A stretch of 64,000 bases of DNA from Polymorphobacter megasporae (GTDB lineage: Bacteria > Pseudomonadota > Alphaproteobacteria > Sphingomonadales > Sphingomonadaceae). The notes under the pieces are model-generated. The model did not search any database. It was not told the origin of the DNA and saw only the letters and a program-made list of their open reading frames with translations. This document shows positions 43,056 to 53,042 of the stretch, one piece after another. The stretch lies in NCBI RefSeq assembly GCF_018982885.2, contig NZ_CP081848.1:62001-126000 (forward strand). Direction: 5' to 3'. Every line of letters begins with the position of its first letter. The first letter of the stretch is position 1. Both the position numbers and the translations under genes were made by a program.

Positions 43056-43643
43056 ATGACGGTTCGGATGAGTGATCCGCGCTTCCTGACCGGTCAATAT
43101 CTCCTGTCGATGCCCGGCATCGGCGACGAGCGCTTCAACCGGACGGTCATCGCGATGTGCGTCCACGACGACGACGGCGCGCTTGGAATGATCGTCAATC
43201 GCCCGCATGCGTCGATGACGGTCCGCGAATTGATGGCGCAACTCGACATCGACCCCGGTGTCACGCCACTCGACGCGCGCGTGATGAGCGGCGGCCCAGT
43301 CGAGCCAGGGCGCGGCTTCGTCGTTCATTCACCCGACTATAGCGGACAAGGGACGATCCACGTCGGCAGCCTCGGCGGGATTCGCTGGGGACTGACCTCG
43401 ACGGTCGACGTGCTGCGCGACATCGCGGTCGGCCGCGGGCCGAAGCGCTGGCTGGCGGCGCTCGGCTATACCGGCTGGAGCGCGGGGCAGCTCGATAACG
43501 AGCTATCCCGCCACGGCTGGCACAGCATCGAGGGCAGCGACGACTTGATGTTCGACACCGCCGTCGACCGCCGGTGGCCGCGTGCATTCGCCTCGCTCGG
43601 CATTGATGTCGGACATCTGTCTGCCGCGTCGGGCACGGCGTAG
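43056..43643 (+). CDS. YqgE/AlgH family protein
   Basis: A protein of up to 195 residues of the UPF0301 (YqgE/AlgH) family: FLTGQYLLSMPGIGDERFNRTVI, DDDGALGMIVNRP, VMSGGPVEPGRGFVVHS and YTGWSAGQLDNEL. Alternative starts are ATG 43056 and ATG 43068; the latter agrees better with related proteins. The biochemical role is not firmly known. It ends back to back with the AsmA-family gene, with no gap between the two stop codons. Confidence 0.93.
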   Translation: MTVRMSDPRFLTGQYLLSMPGIGDERFNRTVIAMCVHDDDGALGMIVNRPHASMTVRELMAQLDIDPGVTPLDARVMSGGPVEPGRGFVVHSPDYSGQGTIHVGSLGGIRWGLTSTVDVLRDIAVGRGPKRWLAALGYTGWSAGQLDNELSRHGWHSIEGSDDLMFDTAVDRRWPRAFASLGIDVGHLSAASGTA

Positions 43644-45683
43644 CTACTTCTTTCTCTTGATCTTCGGATCGGGGGTTGCCGAGTCGACAACCGCCGCGGT
43701 TTTTGCGCCTTCGACCGCCGCACAATTCGAATTCTTCGCGGTGCCGAGGTCGACGAACGGCAGGATCGCCGCGATCGGGGTTCCGACGATGCCGAGCAAT
43801 ACGCTGGCACCGCCGCGCGTGAGCAATTCCTTCGAGATCGGATTGATCTTCGGCGCGGCGAACCAGCCGCCGACCCCGATCGGCGATTGACCCGAGAACA
43901 GGCTGAGCTCCTTCGACCGCCCGCGGAGCGAAAGGTCGATCGCTTCGTCCTTGAAGCTGAATTGCCCGTTCATCCGGTAGACTGCGCGGCCGGTGTCGAA
44001 GATCACCGGATCGGCGCGCGAGATGCCGTTTGTGACGGTAAACGCCGCAAGGCCGCAGCGAATATCGCGCGGCTTCTTCAGGTCCTTGCCAAAGAACGCG
44101 AGCAGGAAATTCTGCACGTCGAGCTTCGCCAACTCGATATTGCGCACCCACAATGTGCCTTGGCTGACGATGATCGCAATCCGGCCGGTCGAGGCTCCCA
44201 GCGACGTCCTCACCGAATCGCCTGCCCCGCGCAGCTTGATGCGCCCGCCGACGTTTGCAGTGGTGCCGTTATCCTCGACCTTGAACGACGTCAGCAGCCG
44301 CCCGATCGGGACTTGGGTCATGCGGATGTCGTAGTCGGCGACAACCGGTTCCTTGTGCGCATCGAGCTCGATATCTGCAGTCACCCGCCCGCCGATGACG
44401 TCGAAGGCCACCGGCTTCAACTTCAGGTCGCGATCGTCGAGGTCGAGCGTCAATGTCAGATTGGCGATCGGCACGTTGCCGGTCCGAATATGCGCCGCGG
44501 TATAATGGACGTCGGCGTCGAAACCTTTGAGCGACGTGATATCGAGCGATGCGTCGGGCAGGACACGCGGATGTCCGTTGACGATCGTGATCGCACCCTT
44601 GCCGCCCTGCGCGTCGAGCTTATCCGGCGAATATCCAATCCACGGGCCGACATCGAGAATATCCAGCGTCTGGGTGTGGAGGTCGCCGACGATCTTCGAA
44701 CGTGCCCCGCCTGTCGTCACGGACAGCCGCCCGGCGAGGTCGGAATCGCCGAAACGTCCGGCGAGATTGGTGAATCTATAGGTGTCGCCGGACTTGGTGA
44801 AGTTCGCCGCCAACTTGTACGGCCGGCTCGGCGGAGCGTTCGCCCCCGCCAGCTTGAACAGCGTCTGAAGGTTCTTGCCCGCGAGTGTCACGCGAAGGTC
44901 AGCCCCCTCGATCCGCGTCGCGCCGGGAAGCGTGCCCGACACGTCGATCTGCGTCGCGGCGACATACGCATGGAGGTCGAGCCCGGTCTTGCCGCCAACA
45001 ATCGTCGAGTTCGGCGTGGTCAGGCTGCCGTGAAGCTTGAACGGCGCGGCGAGCGCAGTGCCGCCACCGGCGAAGGTGAGCGGCCCCGTCACGGTGCCGC
45101 TGTCGCGCTTCCCGACCGACCCGTTAAGGTCGCCGAAGGTCAGGCGGACATCGGCCTTGTGCTTCGCGTCGATATAGTGCGCGATCGTCCCGGTTACCGC
45201 CGCGCGGTCGATCGGCGGCATCTTGAACGGCGTGTTGCCGGCGAAGGTCCAGGTGTTGCGCCCCGCCGCGTCGATCTCCAACCCGGCGCTGCCGCCATCG
45301 AGATTGAGAAACAGGATATGCTGGCGCCCGAAGATCAGGTCGAAGGTGCTGATTTCGGCATCGATCAGCTTCGCGCTGAACAACTGCGGGTCGTGCGCCC
45401 ATGACGGGTTGGCGAGGGTCAGTCCCTCGGCGACAAACTTGAGGTGGAACGGATTAAAATAGAACTGGAAATCGCCCGCCACCGCGACTTGCCGGTCGGC
45501 GTAGCGGCTGGCGTATTTCTCGAAGGTCGGCTTGAGGAAACGTCCTTTGGTGACGAACAGGATCAGCCACGCGAGCACGATCAGGCCGATGATCGTCATC
45601 AGCACCCCGAGCACCGCACTTACCGCCCCGTGGAACGGCTCGCGGCGGCGCATGGTCGTAGGGTCCGCGGTGAGTGTATCCAT
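43644..45683 (-). CDS. AsmA family protein
   Basis: A 679-residue envelope protein. One membrane helix (VLMTIIGLIVLAWLILFV) near the N-terminus is followed by an N-terminal AsmA-like domain (FEKYASRYADRQVAVAGDFQFYF, AEGLTLANPSW) and a long beta-rich body. The C-terminal region has TGRIAIIVSQGTLWVRNIELA, characteristic of AsmA. AsmA-like proteins are thought to move phospholipids between membranes. The last residues (KIKRKK) are strongly basic. Confidence 0.9.
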   Translation of the reverse strand: MDTLTADPTTMRRREPFHGAVSAVLGVLMTIIGLIVLAWLILFVTKGRFLKPTFEKYASRYADRQVAVAGDFQFYFNPFHLKFVAEGLTLANPSWAHDPQLFSAKLIDAEISTFDLIFGRQHILFLNLDGGSAGLEIDAAGRNTWTFAGNTPFKMPPIDRAAVTGTIAHYIDAKHKADVRLTFGDLNGSVGKRDSGTVTGPLTFAGGGTALAAPFKLHGSLTTPNSTIVGGKTGLDLHAYVAATQIDVSGTLPGATRIEGADLRVTLAGKNLQTLFKLAGANAPPSRPYKLAANFTKSGDTYRFTNLAGRFGDSDLAGRLSVTTGGARSKIVGDLHTQTLDILDVGPWIGYSPDKLDAQGGKGAITIVNGHPRVLPDASLDITSLKGFDADVHYTAAHIRTGNVPIANLTLTLDLDDRDLKLKPVAFDVIGGRVTADIELDAHKEPVVADYDIRMTQVPIGRLLTSFKVEDNGTTANVGGRIKLRGAGDSVRTSLGASTGRIAIIVSQGTLWVRNIELAKLDVQNFLLAFFGKDLKKPRDIRCGLAAFTVTNGISRADPVIFDTGRAVYRMNGQFSFKDEAIDLSLRGRSKELSLFSGQSPIGVGGWFAAPKINPISKELLTRGGASVLLGIVGTPIAAILPFVDLGTAKNSNCAAVEGAKTAAVVDSATPDPKIKRKK

Positions 45684-45833
45684 CGCGACCCAACGGCGAC
45701 GGCGCGATGTCGTTCCGGCGCATCATCGGTTGCGTCAAGTGGGGCATGCGGCTATACGCCCGCCTCCACGTCTGAATCGCCCGGCTGAATGGGCTGCCGA
45801 GGCGATTCTGTTTGCGTGTTCACAGGAGACGAA

Positions 45834-46040
45834 ATGCCCAAGCTCAAGACCAAGAGCGGTGTCAAGAAGCGATTCAAGATCACCGCGTCGGGTAAGGTGA
45901 AGCACGGTGCCGTCGGCAAGCGCCACCGCCTGACTCACCACAATGCCAAATACATCCGCCAGAACCGCGGCACAGACACGATTTCCGACGCCGATGCGCG
46001 GACGATCAAGCTCTGGGCCCCGTACGGCCTGAAGCGCTAG
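45834..46040 (+). CDS. rpmI: Ribosomal protein bL35
   Basis: A 68-residue, strongly basic protein: [20 protein letters not shown] and the RHRLTHHN segment are diagnostic of bL35. ATG 45834 has AGGAGA upstream. It is followed 10 nt later by rplT. infC, which often precedes it, is not present here. Confidence 0.98.
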   Translation: MPKLKTKSGVKKRFKITASGKVKHGAVGKRHRLTHHNAKYIRQNRGTDTISDADARTIKLWAPYGLKR

Positions 46041-46050
46041 GAGTCCCGAT

Positions 46051-46428
46051 ATGGCACGTGTCAAACGCGGGACAACCTCGCACGCCCGTCACAAGCGGGT
46101 CCTCGAATTGGCGAAGGGCTATTATGGCCGTCGCAAGAACACCATCCGCGTCGCGCGGCAGGCGGTCGAAAAGGCCGGCCAGTATGCGTATCGCGACCGC
46201 AAGGCGAAGAAGCGCAACTTCCGCGCGTTGTGGATTCAGCGAATCAACGCCGCCGTTCGCGAAGTCGGCCTGACCTACGGCGTCTTCATGCACGGCCTCA
46301 AGCTGGCGAATGTCGAACTGGACCGGAAGATCCTCGCCGACATCGCGATGCACGAGCCCGAGGCGTTCCGCGCGATCGCCGCGCAGGCGCAGGCCGCGCT
46401 CGACGCCAAGCCGGCGCTCGCCGCTTAA
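46051..46428 (+). CDS. rplT: Ribosomal protein bL20
   Basis: A 125-residue protein starting [18 protein letters not shown], with the family's [25 protein letters not shown] and [12 protein letters not shown]. It is an early assembly protein of the large subunit and, in other bacteria, a translational repressor of its operon. A strong terminator follows. Confidence 0.98.
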   Translation: MARVKRGTTSHARHKRVLELAKGYYGRRKNTIRVARQAVEKAGQYAYRDRKAKKRNFRALWIQRINAAVREVGLTYGVFMHGLKLANVELDRKILADIAMHEPEAFRAIAAQAQAALDAKPALAA

Positions 46429-46448
46429 GCACGGCTCGACGACGTTCA

Positions 46449-46490
46449 GGGGCGCGGGTGGCGACAAGCCGCCCGCGCCCCTTTCGTTTT
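46449..46490 (+). terminator. Rho-independent terminator after rplT
   Basis: A 14-bp stem (46449-46462 with 46468-46481, one G-T pair, loop GACAA) is followed by TTTCGTTTT. It should end the rpmI-rplT transcript before pheS. Confidence 0.85.
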
Positions 46491-46517
46491 GGGACTCGTC
46501 AAGCTAAGCCCCTCCCT

Positions 46518-46591
46518 GTCATCCCCGCGAAAGCGGGGACCCAATGTCACTGCCCTCGGTGACCTTGGGTCCCCGCTTTCGCGGGGATGAC
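46518..46591. repeat. Palindromic intergenic repeat (REP-like)
   Basis: Two perfectly complementary 27-nt arms (46518-46544 and 46565-46591) enclose a 20-nt loop. Each arm is itself a small palindrome (CCCCGCGAAAGCGGGG). Closely related copies lie at 50040-50113 and 58127-58204, with a diverged one at 15148. This copy ends 18 nt before the pheS start. Confidence 0.9.
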
Positions 46592-46609
46592 GGTTTGAGA
46601 AATGGACCG

Positions 46610-47677
46610 ATGACCGAACCCGACCAGCTCATCGCGGCGATCGACGCCGCTGCCTCCCTCGACGCGCTCGAGGCGATCCGCGTCGCCGCGCTCGGCAAGG
46701 CGGGCAGCGTCACCGCGCTGATGAAGACGCTCGGCCAGATGGCCCCCGAACTCCGCCTAACCGAGGGGCCGCGGCTCAACGCGCTGCGCGATGCGGTCTC
46801 TACCGCGATCGCAGCGCGGAAGACCGCACTCGAAGCCGCCGCACTCGATGCACGTCTCGCGAGCGAGCGCCTCGACATGACGCTGCCAGTGGCGGCCACC
46901 CCGACGGGCAGCATCCACCCGATCAGTCAGGTGATGGACGAGCTCGCCGAGATCTTCGCCGACCTCGGCTTCGCGGTCGCCACCGGTCCGGAGATCGAAG
47001 ACGACTGGCACAATTTCACCGCGCTCAACATGGATGAAAATCACCCGGCGCGGGCGATGCACGACACGTTCTATTTCCCCGACACGCCCGGCAGCGACAA
47101 GCGCATGGTGCTGCGGACACACACCTCGCCGGTCCAGATCCGGACGATGCTGACGCAGAAGCCGCCGATCCGGATCATTGCACCGGGGCGGACGTACCGC
47201 TCCGATTCCGACGCCACCCACACCCCGATGTTCCATCAGGTCGAGGGGCTGGTGATCGATCGCGGCATCACGATGGGACATCTCAAGTGGACGCTCGAGA
47301 CCTTCGTCAAGGCGTTCTTCGAGGTCGACGAGATCGAGCTGCGGCTGCGCCCGAGCTATTTCCCCTTCACCGAGCCGTCGGCCGAAGTCGACGTCGGCTG
47401 TTCGTGGGCGGGCGGCACGCTGTCGATCGGCGGCAGCGAGTCGTGGCTCGAAATCCTCGGCAGCGGCATGGTCCATCCGCGCGTCATCGAAGCCTGCGGC
47501 CTCGACCCCGAGGAGTATCAGGGCTTTGCCTTCGGCTGCGGCATCGACCGGCTGGCGATGCTCAAATACGGCATGACCGACCTCCGCGCCTTCTTCGACG
47601 GCGACGCCCGCTGGCTCCGCCACTACGGCTTCCGCGGCATCGACGTGCCGACGCTGAGCGGGGGAGTCGGGGCGTGA
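46610..47677 (+). CDS. pheS: Phenylalanyl-tRNA synthetase alpha subunit
   Basis: A 355-residue class II synthetase subunit. An N-terminal coiled coil is followed by the catalytic core: [74 protein letters not shown] and [17 protein letters not shown] (motif 3). ATG 46610 follows the REP element closely. Its stop overlaps the pheT GTG. Confidence 0.98.
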   Translation: MTEPDQLIAAIDAAASLDALEAIRVAALGKAGSVTALMKTLGQMAPELRLTEGPRLNALRDAVSTAIAARKTALEAAALDARLASERLDMTLPVAATPTGSIHPISQVMDELAEIFADLGFAVATGPEIEDDWHNFTALNMDENHPARAMHDTFYFPDTPGSDKRMVLRTHTSPVQIRTMLTQKPPIRIIAPGRTYRSDSDATHTPMFHQVEGLVIDRGITMGHLKWTLETFVKAFFEVDEIELRLRPSYFPFTEPSAEVDVGCSWAGGTLSIGGSESWLEILGSGMVHPRVIEACGLDPEEYQGFAFGCGIDRLAMLKYGMTDLRAFFDGDARWLRHYGFRGIDVPTLSGGVGA

Positions 47678-50025
47678 AATTCACTCTGTCGTGGCTCCGC
47701 GACCATCTCGACACCGATGCCTCGCTCGACCGCATTCTGACCGCGCTGACCGATTGCGGGCTCGAGGTCGAGGGGGTGACCGATCCGGCGAAGGCGCTCG
47801 CGCCGTTCGTCATCGCCGAGGTGCTCACCGCCGCGCCGCACCCGCAGGCCGACAAGCTCCAGGTGCTGACCGTCACCACCGGCGGCGATTCGGTCCAAGT
47901 TGTTTGCGGTGCGCCGAACGCGCGCGCGGGGATGAAGGGCGTGTTCGGCGCGGTCGGGACGTACGTTCCCGGGAGCGACCTGACGCTCAAGGTCGCGAGC
48001 ATTCGCGGCGTCGAATCGCGTGGGATGATGTGTTCGATGCGCGAGCTCGAGCTGTCCGACGAGCATGACGGGATCATCGACCTTCCCGAAGACGCCCCGA
48101 TCGGCACCGCCTACGCCGCATGGGCAGCGCTCGACGATCCGGTGATCGAGGTCGGGATCACGCCGAACCGGCAGGATTGCATGGGGGTCGCCGGGATCGC
48201 GCGCGACCTCGCCGCCGCCGGTATTGGGACGCTGCGGACGCCGCCGGTCGCGCCGGTCGCGGGCTGCTTCCCCTGCCCGGTCGAAATCCGCACCGACGAT
48301 CCTGACAGCTGCCCGGCGTTCCTCGGGCGCGCAGTTCGCGGCGTCGTCAACGGCCCCTCGCCCGACTGGCTCCAGCGGCGGCTCCGCGCGATCGGGCAGA
48401 AGCCGATCTCGGCGCTTGTCGACATCACCAATTTCATCACCTTCGACCGTGGCCGCCCGCTTCACGTCTACGACCTCGCGCATGTCACCGGCGGACTGAC
48501 CGCCAGGCGCGCGGTGCCGGGCGAAAGCGTCGCCGCGCTCAACGGCAAGACCTATGCGCTCGACGCGACAATGACCGTCATCGCCGACGACCGCGAAGTC
48601 CACGACATCGGCGGGATCATGGGCGGGGCGGCGTCGGGCGTGTCGGCGGCGACGACCGACGTGCTGATTGAATGCGCCTATTTCGCCCCCGAGCGGATCG
48701 GCGCGACCGGGCGCAAGCTTGGGCTGAGCAGCGACGCGCGCGCGCGCTTCGAACGCGGTGTCGACCCCGGTTTCCTCGTCGGCGGCCTCGACCTCGCGAC
48801 CGCGATGGTCCTCGACCTGTGCGGCGGCGAGGCGTCCGACGCGGTCGTCGCCGGCAGCATCCCCGTCCCCGACAAGACCGTGATGTACCGCCCCGACCGC
48901 ACCCGCACCCTCGCGGGGGTCGCGGTCGGGACCGACGAACAGGCGGCGATCCTGACGCGGCTCGGCTTCGGCGTGACGCGCGGCGAGCGCTGGCGCATCG
49001 CCGTGCCGTCGTGGCGGCGCGACATCGACGGCGAGGCCGATATCGTCGAGGAAGTCGTCCGCATCAACGGCTTTGCGCATATCCCGTCGACCCCGCTGCC
49101 GCGCGCCGAGGGCGTCGCCCGCCCGACCGCGACCCCGGCGCAATTGATCGAGCGCCGCCTTAGCCGCGCACTCGCCGCGCGCGGGCTCGACGAGGCGGTG
49201 ACATGGAGCTTCGTCTCCCCGGCGCAGGCCGAGCCGTTCGGCGGCGCGGCGTGGACGCTCGACAATCCGATCTCGTCCGAGCTGTCGGCGATGCGTCCGT
49301 CGCTCGTCCCCGGGCTGCTCGCGGCGGCGAAGCGCAACCTCGACCGCGGCGAGGCGGGCGTCCGGCTGTTCGAGGTCGGGCGGCGCTATCTGGCCGATGG
49401 CGAGCACGCCACTGCTGCGATCGTGATGGCCGGTGCCGCGCGCGCGCGCGACTGGCGGACCGGCGCGGCGACGACTTATTCGGCGTTCGACGCGAAGGCC
49501 GAGGCGGTCGCCGCGCTCGCCGCCGCCGGGGTGCCGGTCGACCGGCTGAGCGTCCTGCCGCCCGTCGATCCGTGGTTCCACCCCGGGCGTTCGGGCCGCC
49601 TCGCACTCGGAGCGAAGATGGTTCTGGCGAGCTTCGGCGAGCTCCACCCGCGCGTCGCGACGACACGCGAGCCGGTCGCGGTCGCCGAAATCTACCTCGA
49701 TGCGATCCCGGCGGCGCGGTCGGGCAAGCGGTCGCGCCCGGCGTTCACCCCGCCGCCGTTGCAGGCGATAACCCGCGACTTCGCCTTCGTCGTCGCCGCC
49801 GATCTGCCCGCAGAGACGCTGCTGCGGAGCGTTCGCGGCGCCGACAAGGTGGCGATCACCAACGTCGCGCTGTTCGACCGCTTCCCGCTCGACGACAAGG
49901 TCAGCCTTGCGTTGACGGTAACGCTCCAGCCGGTCGAGCGCAGCTTCACCGATGCCGACATCGACGCGATCTCGGCGAAGATCGTCGCCGCCGCGGCGAA
50001 GGTTGGCGGCGTGCTGCGGGGCTAG
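47674..50025 (+). CDS. pheT: Phenylalanyl-tRNA synthetase beta subunit
   Basis: A 783-residue beta subunit with the usual domains: an EMAP/tRNA-binding-like domain ([25 protein letters not shown]), the B3/B4 editing region ([18 protein letters not shown]), [28 protein letters not shown]5, the core fold, and the C-terminal ferredoxin-fold anticodon-binding domain (ITRDFAFVV...[17 protein letters not shown]). GTG 47674 overlaps the pheS stop (GTGA). Confidence 0.98.
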   Translation: MKFTLSWLRDHLDTDASLDRILTALTDCGLEVEGVTDPAKALAPFVIAEVLTAAPHPQADKLQVLTVTTGGDSVQVVCGAPNARAGMKGVFGAVGTYVPGSDLTLKVASIRGVESRGMMCSMRELELSDEHDGIIDLPEDAPIGTAYAAWAALDDPVIEVGITPNRQDCMGVAGIARDLAAAGIGTLRTPPVAPVAGCFPCPVEIRTDDPDSCPAFLGRAVRGVVNGPSPDWLQRRLRAIGQKPISALVDITNFITFDRGRPLHVYDLAHVTGGLTARRAVPGESVAALNGKTYALDATMTVIADDREVHDIGGIMGGAASGVSAATTDVLIECAYFAPERIGATGRKLGLSSDARARFERGVDPGFLVGGLDLATAMVLDLCGGEASDAVVAGSIPVPDKTVMYRPDRTRTLAGVAVGTDEQAAILTRLGFGVTRGERWRIAVPSWRRDIDGEADIVEEVVRINGFAHIPSTPLPRAEGVARPTATPAQLIERRLSRALAARGLDEAVTWSFVSPAQAEPFGGAAWTLDNPISSELSAMRPSLVPGLLAAAKRNLDRGEAGVRLFEVGRRYLADGEHATAAIVMAGAARARDWRTGAATTYSAFDAKAEAVAALAAAGVPVDRLSVLPPVDPWFHPGRSGRLALGAKMVLASFGELHPRVATTREPVAVAEIYLDAIPAARSGKRSRPAFTPPPLQAITRDFAFVVAADLPAETLLRSVRGADKVAITNVALFDRFPLDDKVSLALTVTLQPVERSFTDADIDAISAKIVAAAAKVGGVLRG

Positions 50026-50039
50026 GTTATCATTTCGAC

Positions 50040-50113
50040 GTCATCCCCGTGAAAGCGGGGACCCAAAGTCCCTGCCAGTGGTGACCTTCGGTCCCCGCCT
50101 TCGCGGGGATGAC
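50040..50113. repeat. Palindromic intergenic repeat (REP-like)
   Basis: A second copy of the 46518 element, slightly diverged (CCCCGTGAAAGCGGGG on the left arm, CCCCGCCTTCGCGGGG on the right). It sits between the 3' ends of pheT and the convergent hydrolase gene, where it may end transcription both ways. Confidence 0.88.
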
Positions 50114-50122
50114 AATCGGTAA

Positions 50123-50908
50123 TTAAGCGGGACTTTCCTGCGCCACGAACGCGGCGATCGCAGCGCCGAGGTTGGGCATCGTGACCGAACTCATGTGCGT
50201 CCCCGGGATCTCGTTATAGTGTGCGTTAGGCAGCGCCGCCGCGAGATCGGGGGCCGAGCCATTGTCCTGATCGGCGGCACCGCACACCACCAGCGCCGGG
50301 GTCGCCAGCGCGCGGATCGCGTCGATCGACGTTTCCGCCTGCGCGCGGAGGAGGTGCGACACCGCCTCACCGTCGATCTTGTTGGTCTTCATGAACTGGA
50401 CCGCGAGCCAGCCGGGGGTGCCGCGCGCGAAGCTGTCGGGCTCGGCGATGACGTTTAGGAACCAGCCGGTCCGCCGGTTCGACTCGATCAACCCGGCGAG
50501 GCCCATCCCGGCGAGGACCACGCGGCGCGGACGCATCCCACGAACCATCAAGCGCACCGCGGTCCGGCTGCCGAGCGAATAGCCGCCGAGGTCGAAGTCG
50601 GTCAGCCCGAGGTGCGCGACGAGCGCCTCGACATCGCGCGACAGGACGTCGACCGGGTACGCAGCGGCGTCGTGCGGCTTGGCACTCAGCCCGTGCCCGC
50701 GGAAATCGGGCATGATGACACGGAACCCGGCGGCGGCGATCGTCGCGGCGGTGCCGAACCTGATCCAGTTGGTAACCGCGTCGCTGAACAGCCCGTGGAG
50801 CAGGACGACGGGCCGCCCCTCCCCGACCTCGCGCCATACGATCGCCTGCCCGTCGAACGAAGCAAAGGTCTGCGCCGGCACGGCGGTCTTGGTCGGGTCA
50901 TTGCTCAT
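50123..50908 (-). CDS. Alpha/beta-hydrolase
   Basis: A 261-residue alpha/beta-fold hydrolase. Visible are the oxyanion VVLLHGLFSDA, PDFRGHGLSAKP, the nucleophile elbow GGYSLGSR (Ser), a late Asp in VVCGAADQDNGS and His in IPGTHMSSV. It could act on esters or lactones; the substrate is not deducible. It lies 80 bp downstream of a barrel protein gene on the same strand. Confidence 0.9.
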   Translation of the reverse strand: MSNDPTKTAVPAQTFASFDGQAIVWREVGEGRPVVLLHGLFSDAVTNWIRFGTAATIAAAGFRVIMPDFRGHGLSAKPHDAAAYPVDVLSRDVEALVAHLGLTDFDLGGYSLGSRTAVRLMVRGMRPRRVVLAGMGLAGLIESNRRTGWFLNVIAEPDSFARGTPGWLAVQFMKTNKIDGEAVSHLLRAQAETSIDAIRALATPALVVCGAADQDNGSAPDLAAALPNAHYNEIPGTHMSSVTMPNLGAAIAAFVAQESPA

Positions 50909-50952
50909 GCGCGTTCGATACGCTCCGGCTTGGACACCGGCAATCGAAGCGT

Positions 50953-50979
50953 GCCGGGGCAGGATCTCCCTGCCCCGGC
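50953..50979 (-). terminator. Hairpin after the outer-membrane protein gene
   Basis: An 11-bp GC-rich stem (GCCGGGGCAGG with its complement, 5-nt loop) lies just after the barrel-protein stop at 50988. No T-run follows on the minus strand, so it is a terminator-like structure only. Confidence 0.55.
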
Positions 50980-50987
50980 GTGGTCGA

Positions 50988-51647
50988 CTAGAAGTGGAAG
51001 TTCAGCCCTGCCGTCACAGCGTTGCGGCGGTAATTGCTGGTGACGTTGCCCTCGTTGGCGAACGAGGCGTCGTACAGGTTGCGCGTGCCGTATTCCGAGT
51101 AGTTATACTCGACCCGGGCCGTCACCGCGCGGGCGATCGCCTGCTCGTAGCCGACGCCGACGGTGTAGCCGTCACGGTTCTCGACATCGTATCCGGTGCC
51201 GTTTCCGGTGTCGAAGCGCGCGTTCGAATAGCCGCCGCGGACGTAGACCAGCCCGCCGGGATTGACGAGATAACCAAGGCGGCCGGTTCCGTTGAAGGTC
51301 CGTCCGACGCGCAGATCGTAGATGTTGTTATAGCCGTCGTACGACCGGCCATCGCCGGTCCGCCCGGTCGCGCTCGCCTCGACACCGAGGACGAAGTGCG
51401 GGCTCAGACGGTAGTCGTAGCCGATCTGTCCGCCATAGGCGAAACCCGACGTCCGGTCGCGCGCGCGGTAGAACGAGCCGTCGGCGGTCGCGAGCCCGAG
51501 CCGCTGCTCATCCTGCTGCCAGCCGCCCTGGATACCGATGTACGGCCCGTTGAACGCCTGCGTCGGCTCGCTGACGACCGAACCGACCTGGGCCGATGCC
51601 GACGCAGCGGCCAACGCCGCAGATGCGGCGAAAATGAATTTCATCAT
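50988..51647 (-). CDS. Outer-membrane beta-barrel protein (OmpA-like porin family)
   Basis: A 219-residue exported protein. A signal peptide (MMKFIFAASAALAAASASAQ) precedes a small eight-strand-type barrel: FNGPYIGIQGGWQ, YGGQIGYDYRLSPHFVLGVEA, GTGRLGYLV and GVGYEQAIARAVTARVEYNY. It ends in LNFHF, a C-terminal aromatic expected of outer-membrane barrels. The function is unknown. Confidence 0.9.
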   Translation of the reverse strand: MMKFIFAASAALAAASASAQVGSVVSEPTQAFNGPYIGIQGGWQQDEQRLGLATADGSFYRARDRTSGFAYGGQIGYDYRLSPHFVLGVEASATGRTGDGRSYDGYNNIYDLRVGRTFNGTGRLGYLVNPGGLVYVRGGYSNARFDTGNGTGYDVENRDGYTVGVGYEQAIARAVTARVEYNYSEYGTRNLYDASFANEGNVTSNYRRNAVTAGLNFHF

Positions 51648-51792
51648 AAGGAGGGAACCTCTTAAGCTAATTACCGGTGAAAACGCGCCGGTACCCGGAG
51701 CAGCCTCGCACGGCGCAATTGCAGCCGATTAGCGAAGCCGTCACCAAAACGTCTTACGCAATAAAAGGAGCCAAACCCTTGGCGGGATTGTC

Positions 51793-51821
51793 ATTCCGCC
51801 CGCGATTCAAGCGGGCGGAAT
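51793..51821 (-). terminator. Hairpin downstream of asd
   Basis: Perfect 11-bp arms (ATTCCGCCCGC and complement, 7-nt loop) about 70 bp after the asd stop on the minus strand. There is no clear T-run, so termination is a guess from position. Confidence 0.4.
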
Positions 51822-51890
51822 CGTCAAGCGGCGACAAGCGGCTGCCTTGCCCCGGGCCCGAACGGGCGAAACGAACGCTGCGGGACGGGT

Positions 51891-52919
51891 CTAAGCCGCC
51901 TTTTTCAGGTGCCGCCGCCCGAGCAGCTCGGCGATCTGGACCGCGTTGAGCGCCGCACCCTTGCGGAGATTATCCGCGACGCACCACAGCTGCAGGCCGT
52001 ATTCGACGGTCGGATCCTTGCGGACGCGGCTGACGTAGGTCGCATATTCGCCGACGCATTCGAGCGGGGTGATGTAGCCGCCGTCTTCGCGCTTATCGAC
52101 GAGCATGACGCCGGGGGCCTCGCGCAGGATCGCCTGCGCCTGTGCCGCCGACAACGGCCGCTCGAACTCGATCGAGATCGCTTCGGAGTGACCGACAAAG
52201 ACCGGCACGCGGACGCACGTCGCGGCGACCTTGATGTCCTGCCCCATGATCTTCGCGGTTTCGGCGACCATCTTCCATTCTTCCTTGGTCTGGCCGTCGG
52301 GCATGAAGACGTCGATGTGCGGGATGACGTTGAAGGCGATCTGCTTGGTGAACTTCGAATGCGTCTTGGGGTCGCCGACGAAGACCGCGCGGGTCTGTTC
52401 GAACAGCTCGTCCATCCCCGCCTTGCCCGCGCCCGAAACCGACTGGTAGGTCGCGACGACGACGCGCTTGATCGTCGCCGCCTCGTGGAGCGGCTGGAGC
52501 GCGACGACCATCTGTGCAGTCGAACAGTTCGGGTTCGCGATGATATTGCGCTTGGTGTAGCCGTCGATCGCGGTCGGGTTGACCTCGGGCACGATCAGCG
52601 GGACGTCGCGCTCCATGCGGAACAGCGACGAATTGTCGATGACCACGCACCCGGCGGCGGCGGCGATCGGGGCGTATTGCGCCGCCGGGCCCGACCCTGC
52701 CGCGAACAGCGCGATGTCATAGCCGGAGAAGTCGAAATGCTCGAGGTTCTGCACCTTGAGCGTGCGCCCGTCCTCGCCGAAATCGATGATGTCGCCCTGG
52801 CTGCGCCCGCTCGCGAGCGCAGCGATTTCCTTGATCGGAAACTGCCGCTCGGCAAGGATGTTGAGCATCTCGCGCCCGACGCTCCCGGTCGCGCCGACGA
52901 CGGCGACGTTGTAGGCCAT
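51891..52919 (-). CDS. asd: Aspartate-semialdehyde dehydrogenase
   Basis: A 342-residue enzyme of the aspartate family pathway (Lys, Thr, Met and diaminopimelate). It has the NADP motif VAVVGATGSVGREML, FAAGSGPAAQYAP, the catalytic Cys in NPNCSTAQMV, SVSGAGKAGMDEL and the later His in VFVGHSEAISIEF. ATG 52919 has AGGAGA upstream. It is monocistronic as far as visible. Confidence 0.97.
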   Translation of the reverse strand: MAYNVAVVGATGSVGREMLNILAERQFPIKEIAALASGRSQGDIIDFGEDGRTLKVQNLEHFDFSGYDIALFAAGSGPAAQYAPIAAAAGCVVIDNSSLFRMERDVPLIVPEVNPTAIDGYTKRNIIANPNCSTAQMVVALQPLHEAATIKRVVVATYQSVSGAGKAGMDELFEQTRAVFVGDPKTHSKFTKQIAFNVIPHIDVFMPDGQTKEEWKMVAETAKIMGQDIKVAATCVRVPVFVGHSEAISIEFERPLSAAQAQAILREAPGVMLVDKREDGGYITPLECVGEYATYVSRVRKDPTVEYGLQLWCVADNLRKGAALNAVQIAELLGRRHLKKAA

Positions 52920-53042
52920 TCGTGTTCTCCTGTGGGTGCGCGACTTAGCGACGCGCAGGCAGATCGGCAAGTCGAGCGCGGAAACCGGAAAGCGCCAGAC
53001 CGCAGCGCCCAGCCGTGCGATACGCCTCCGGGGGAGACTTTG

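Noticed and set aside
51909-53042. A long plus-strand frame running into the decarboxylase gene from opposite asd
   Set aside because: The portion before 53043 is the antisense of asd; the decarboxylase has a good ATG and ribosome-binding site at 53043.
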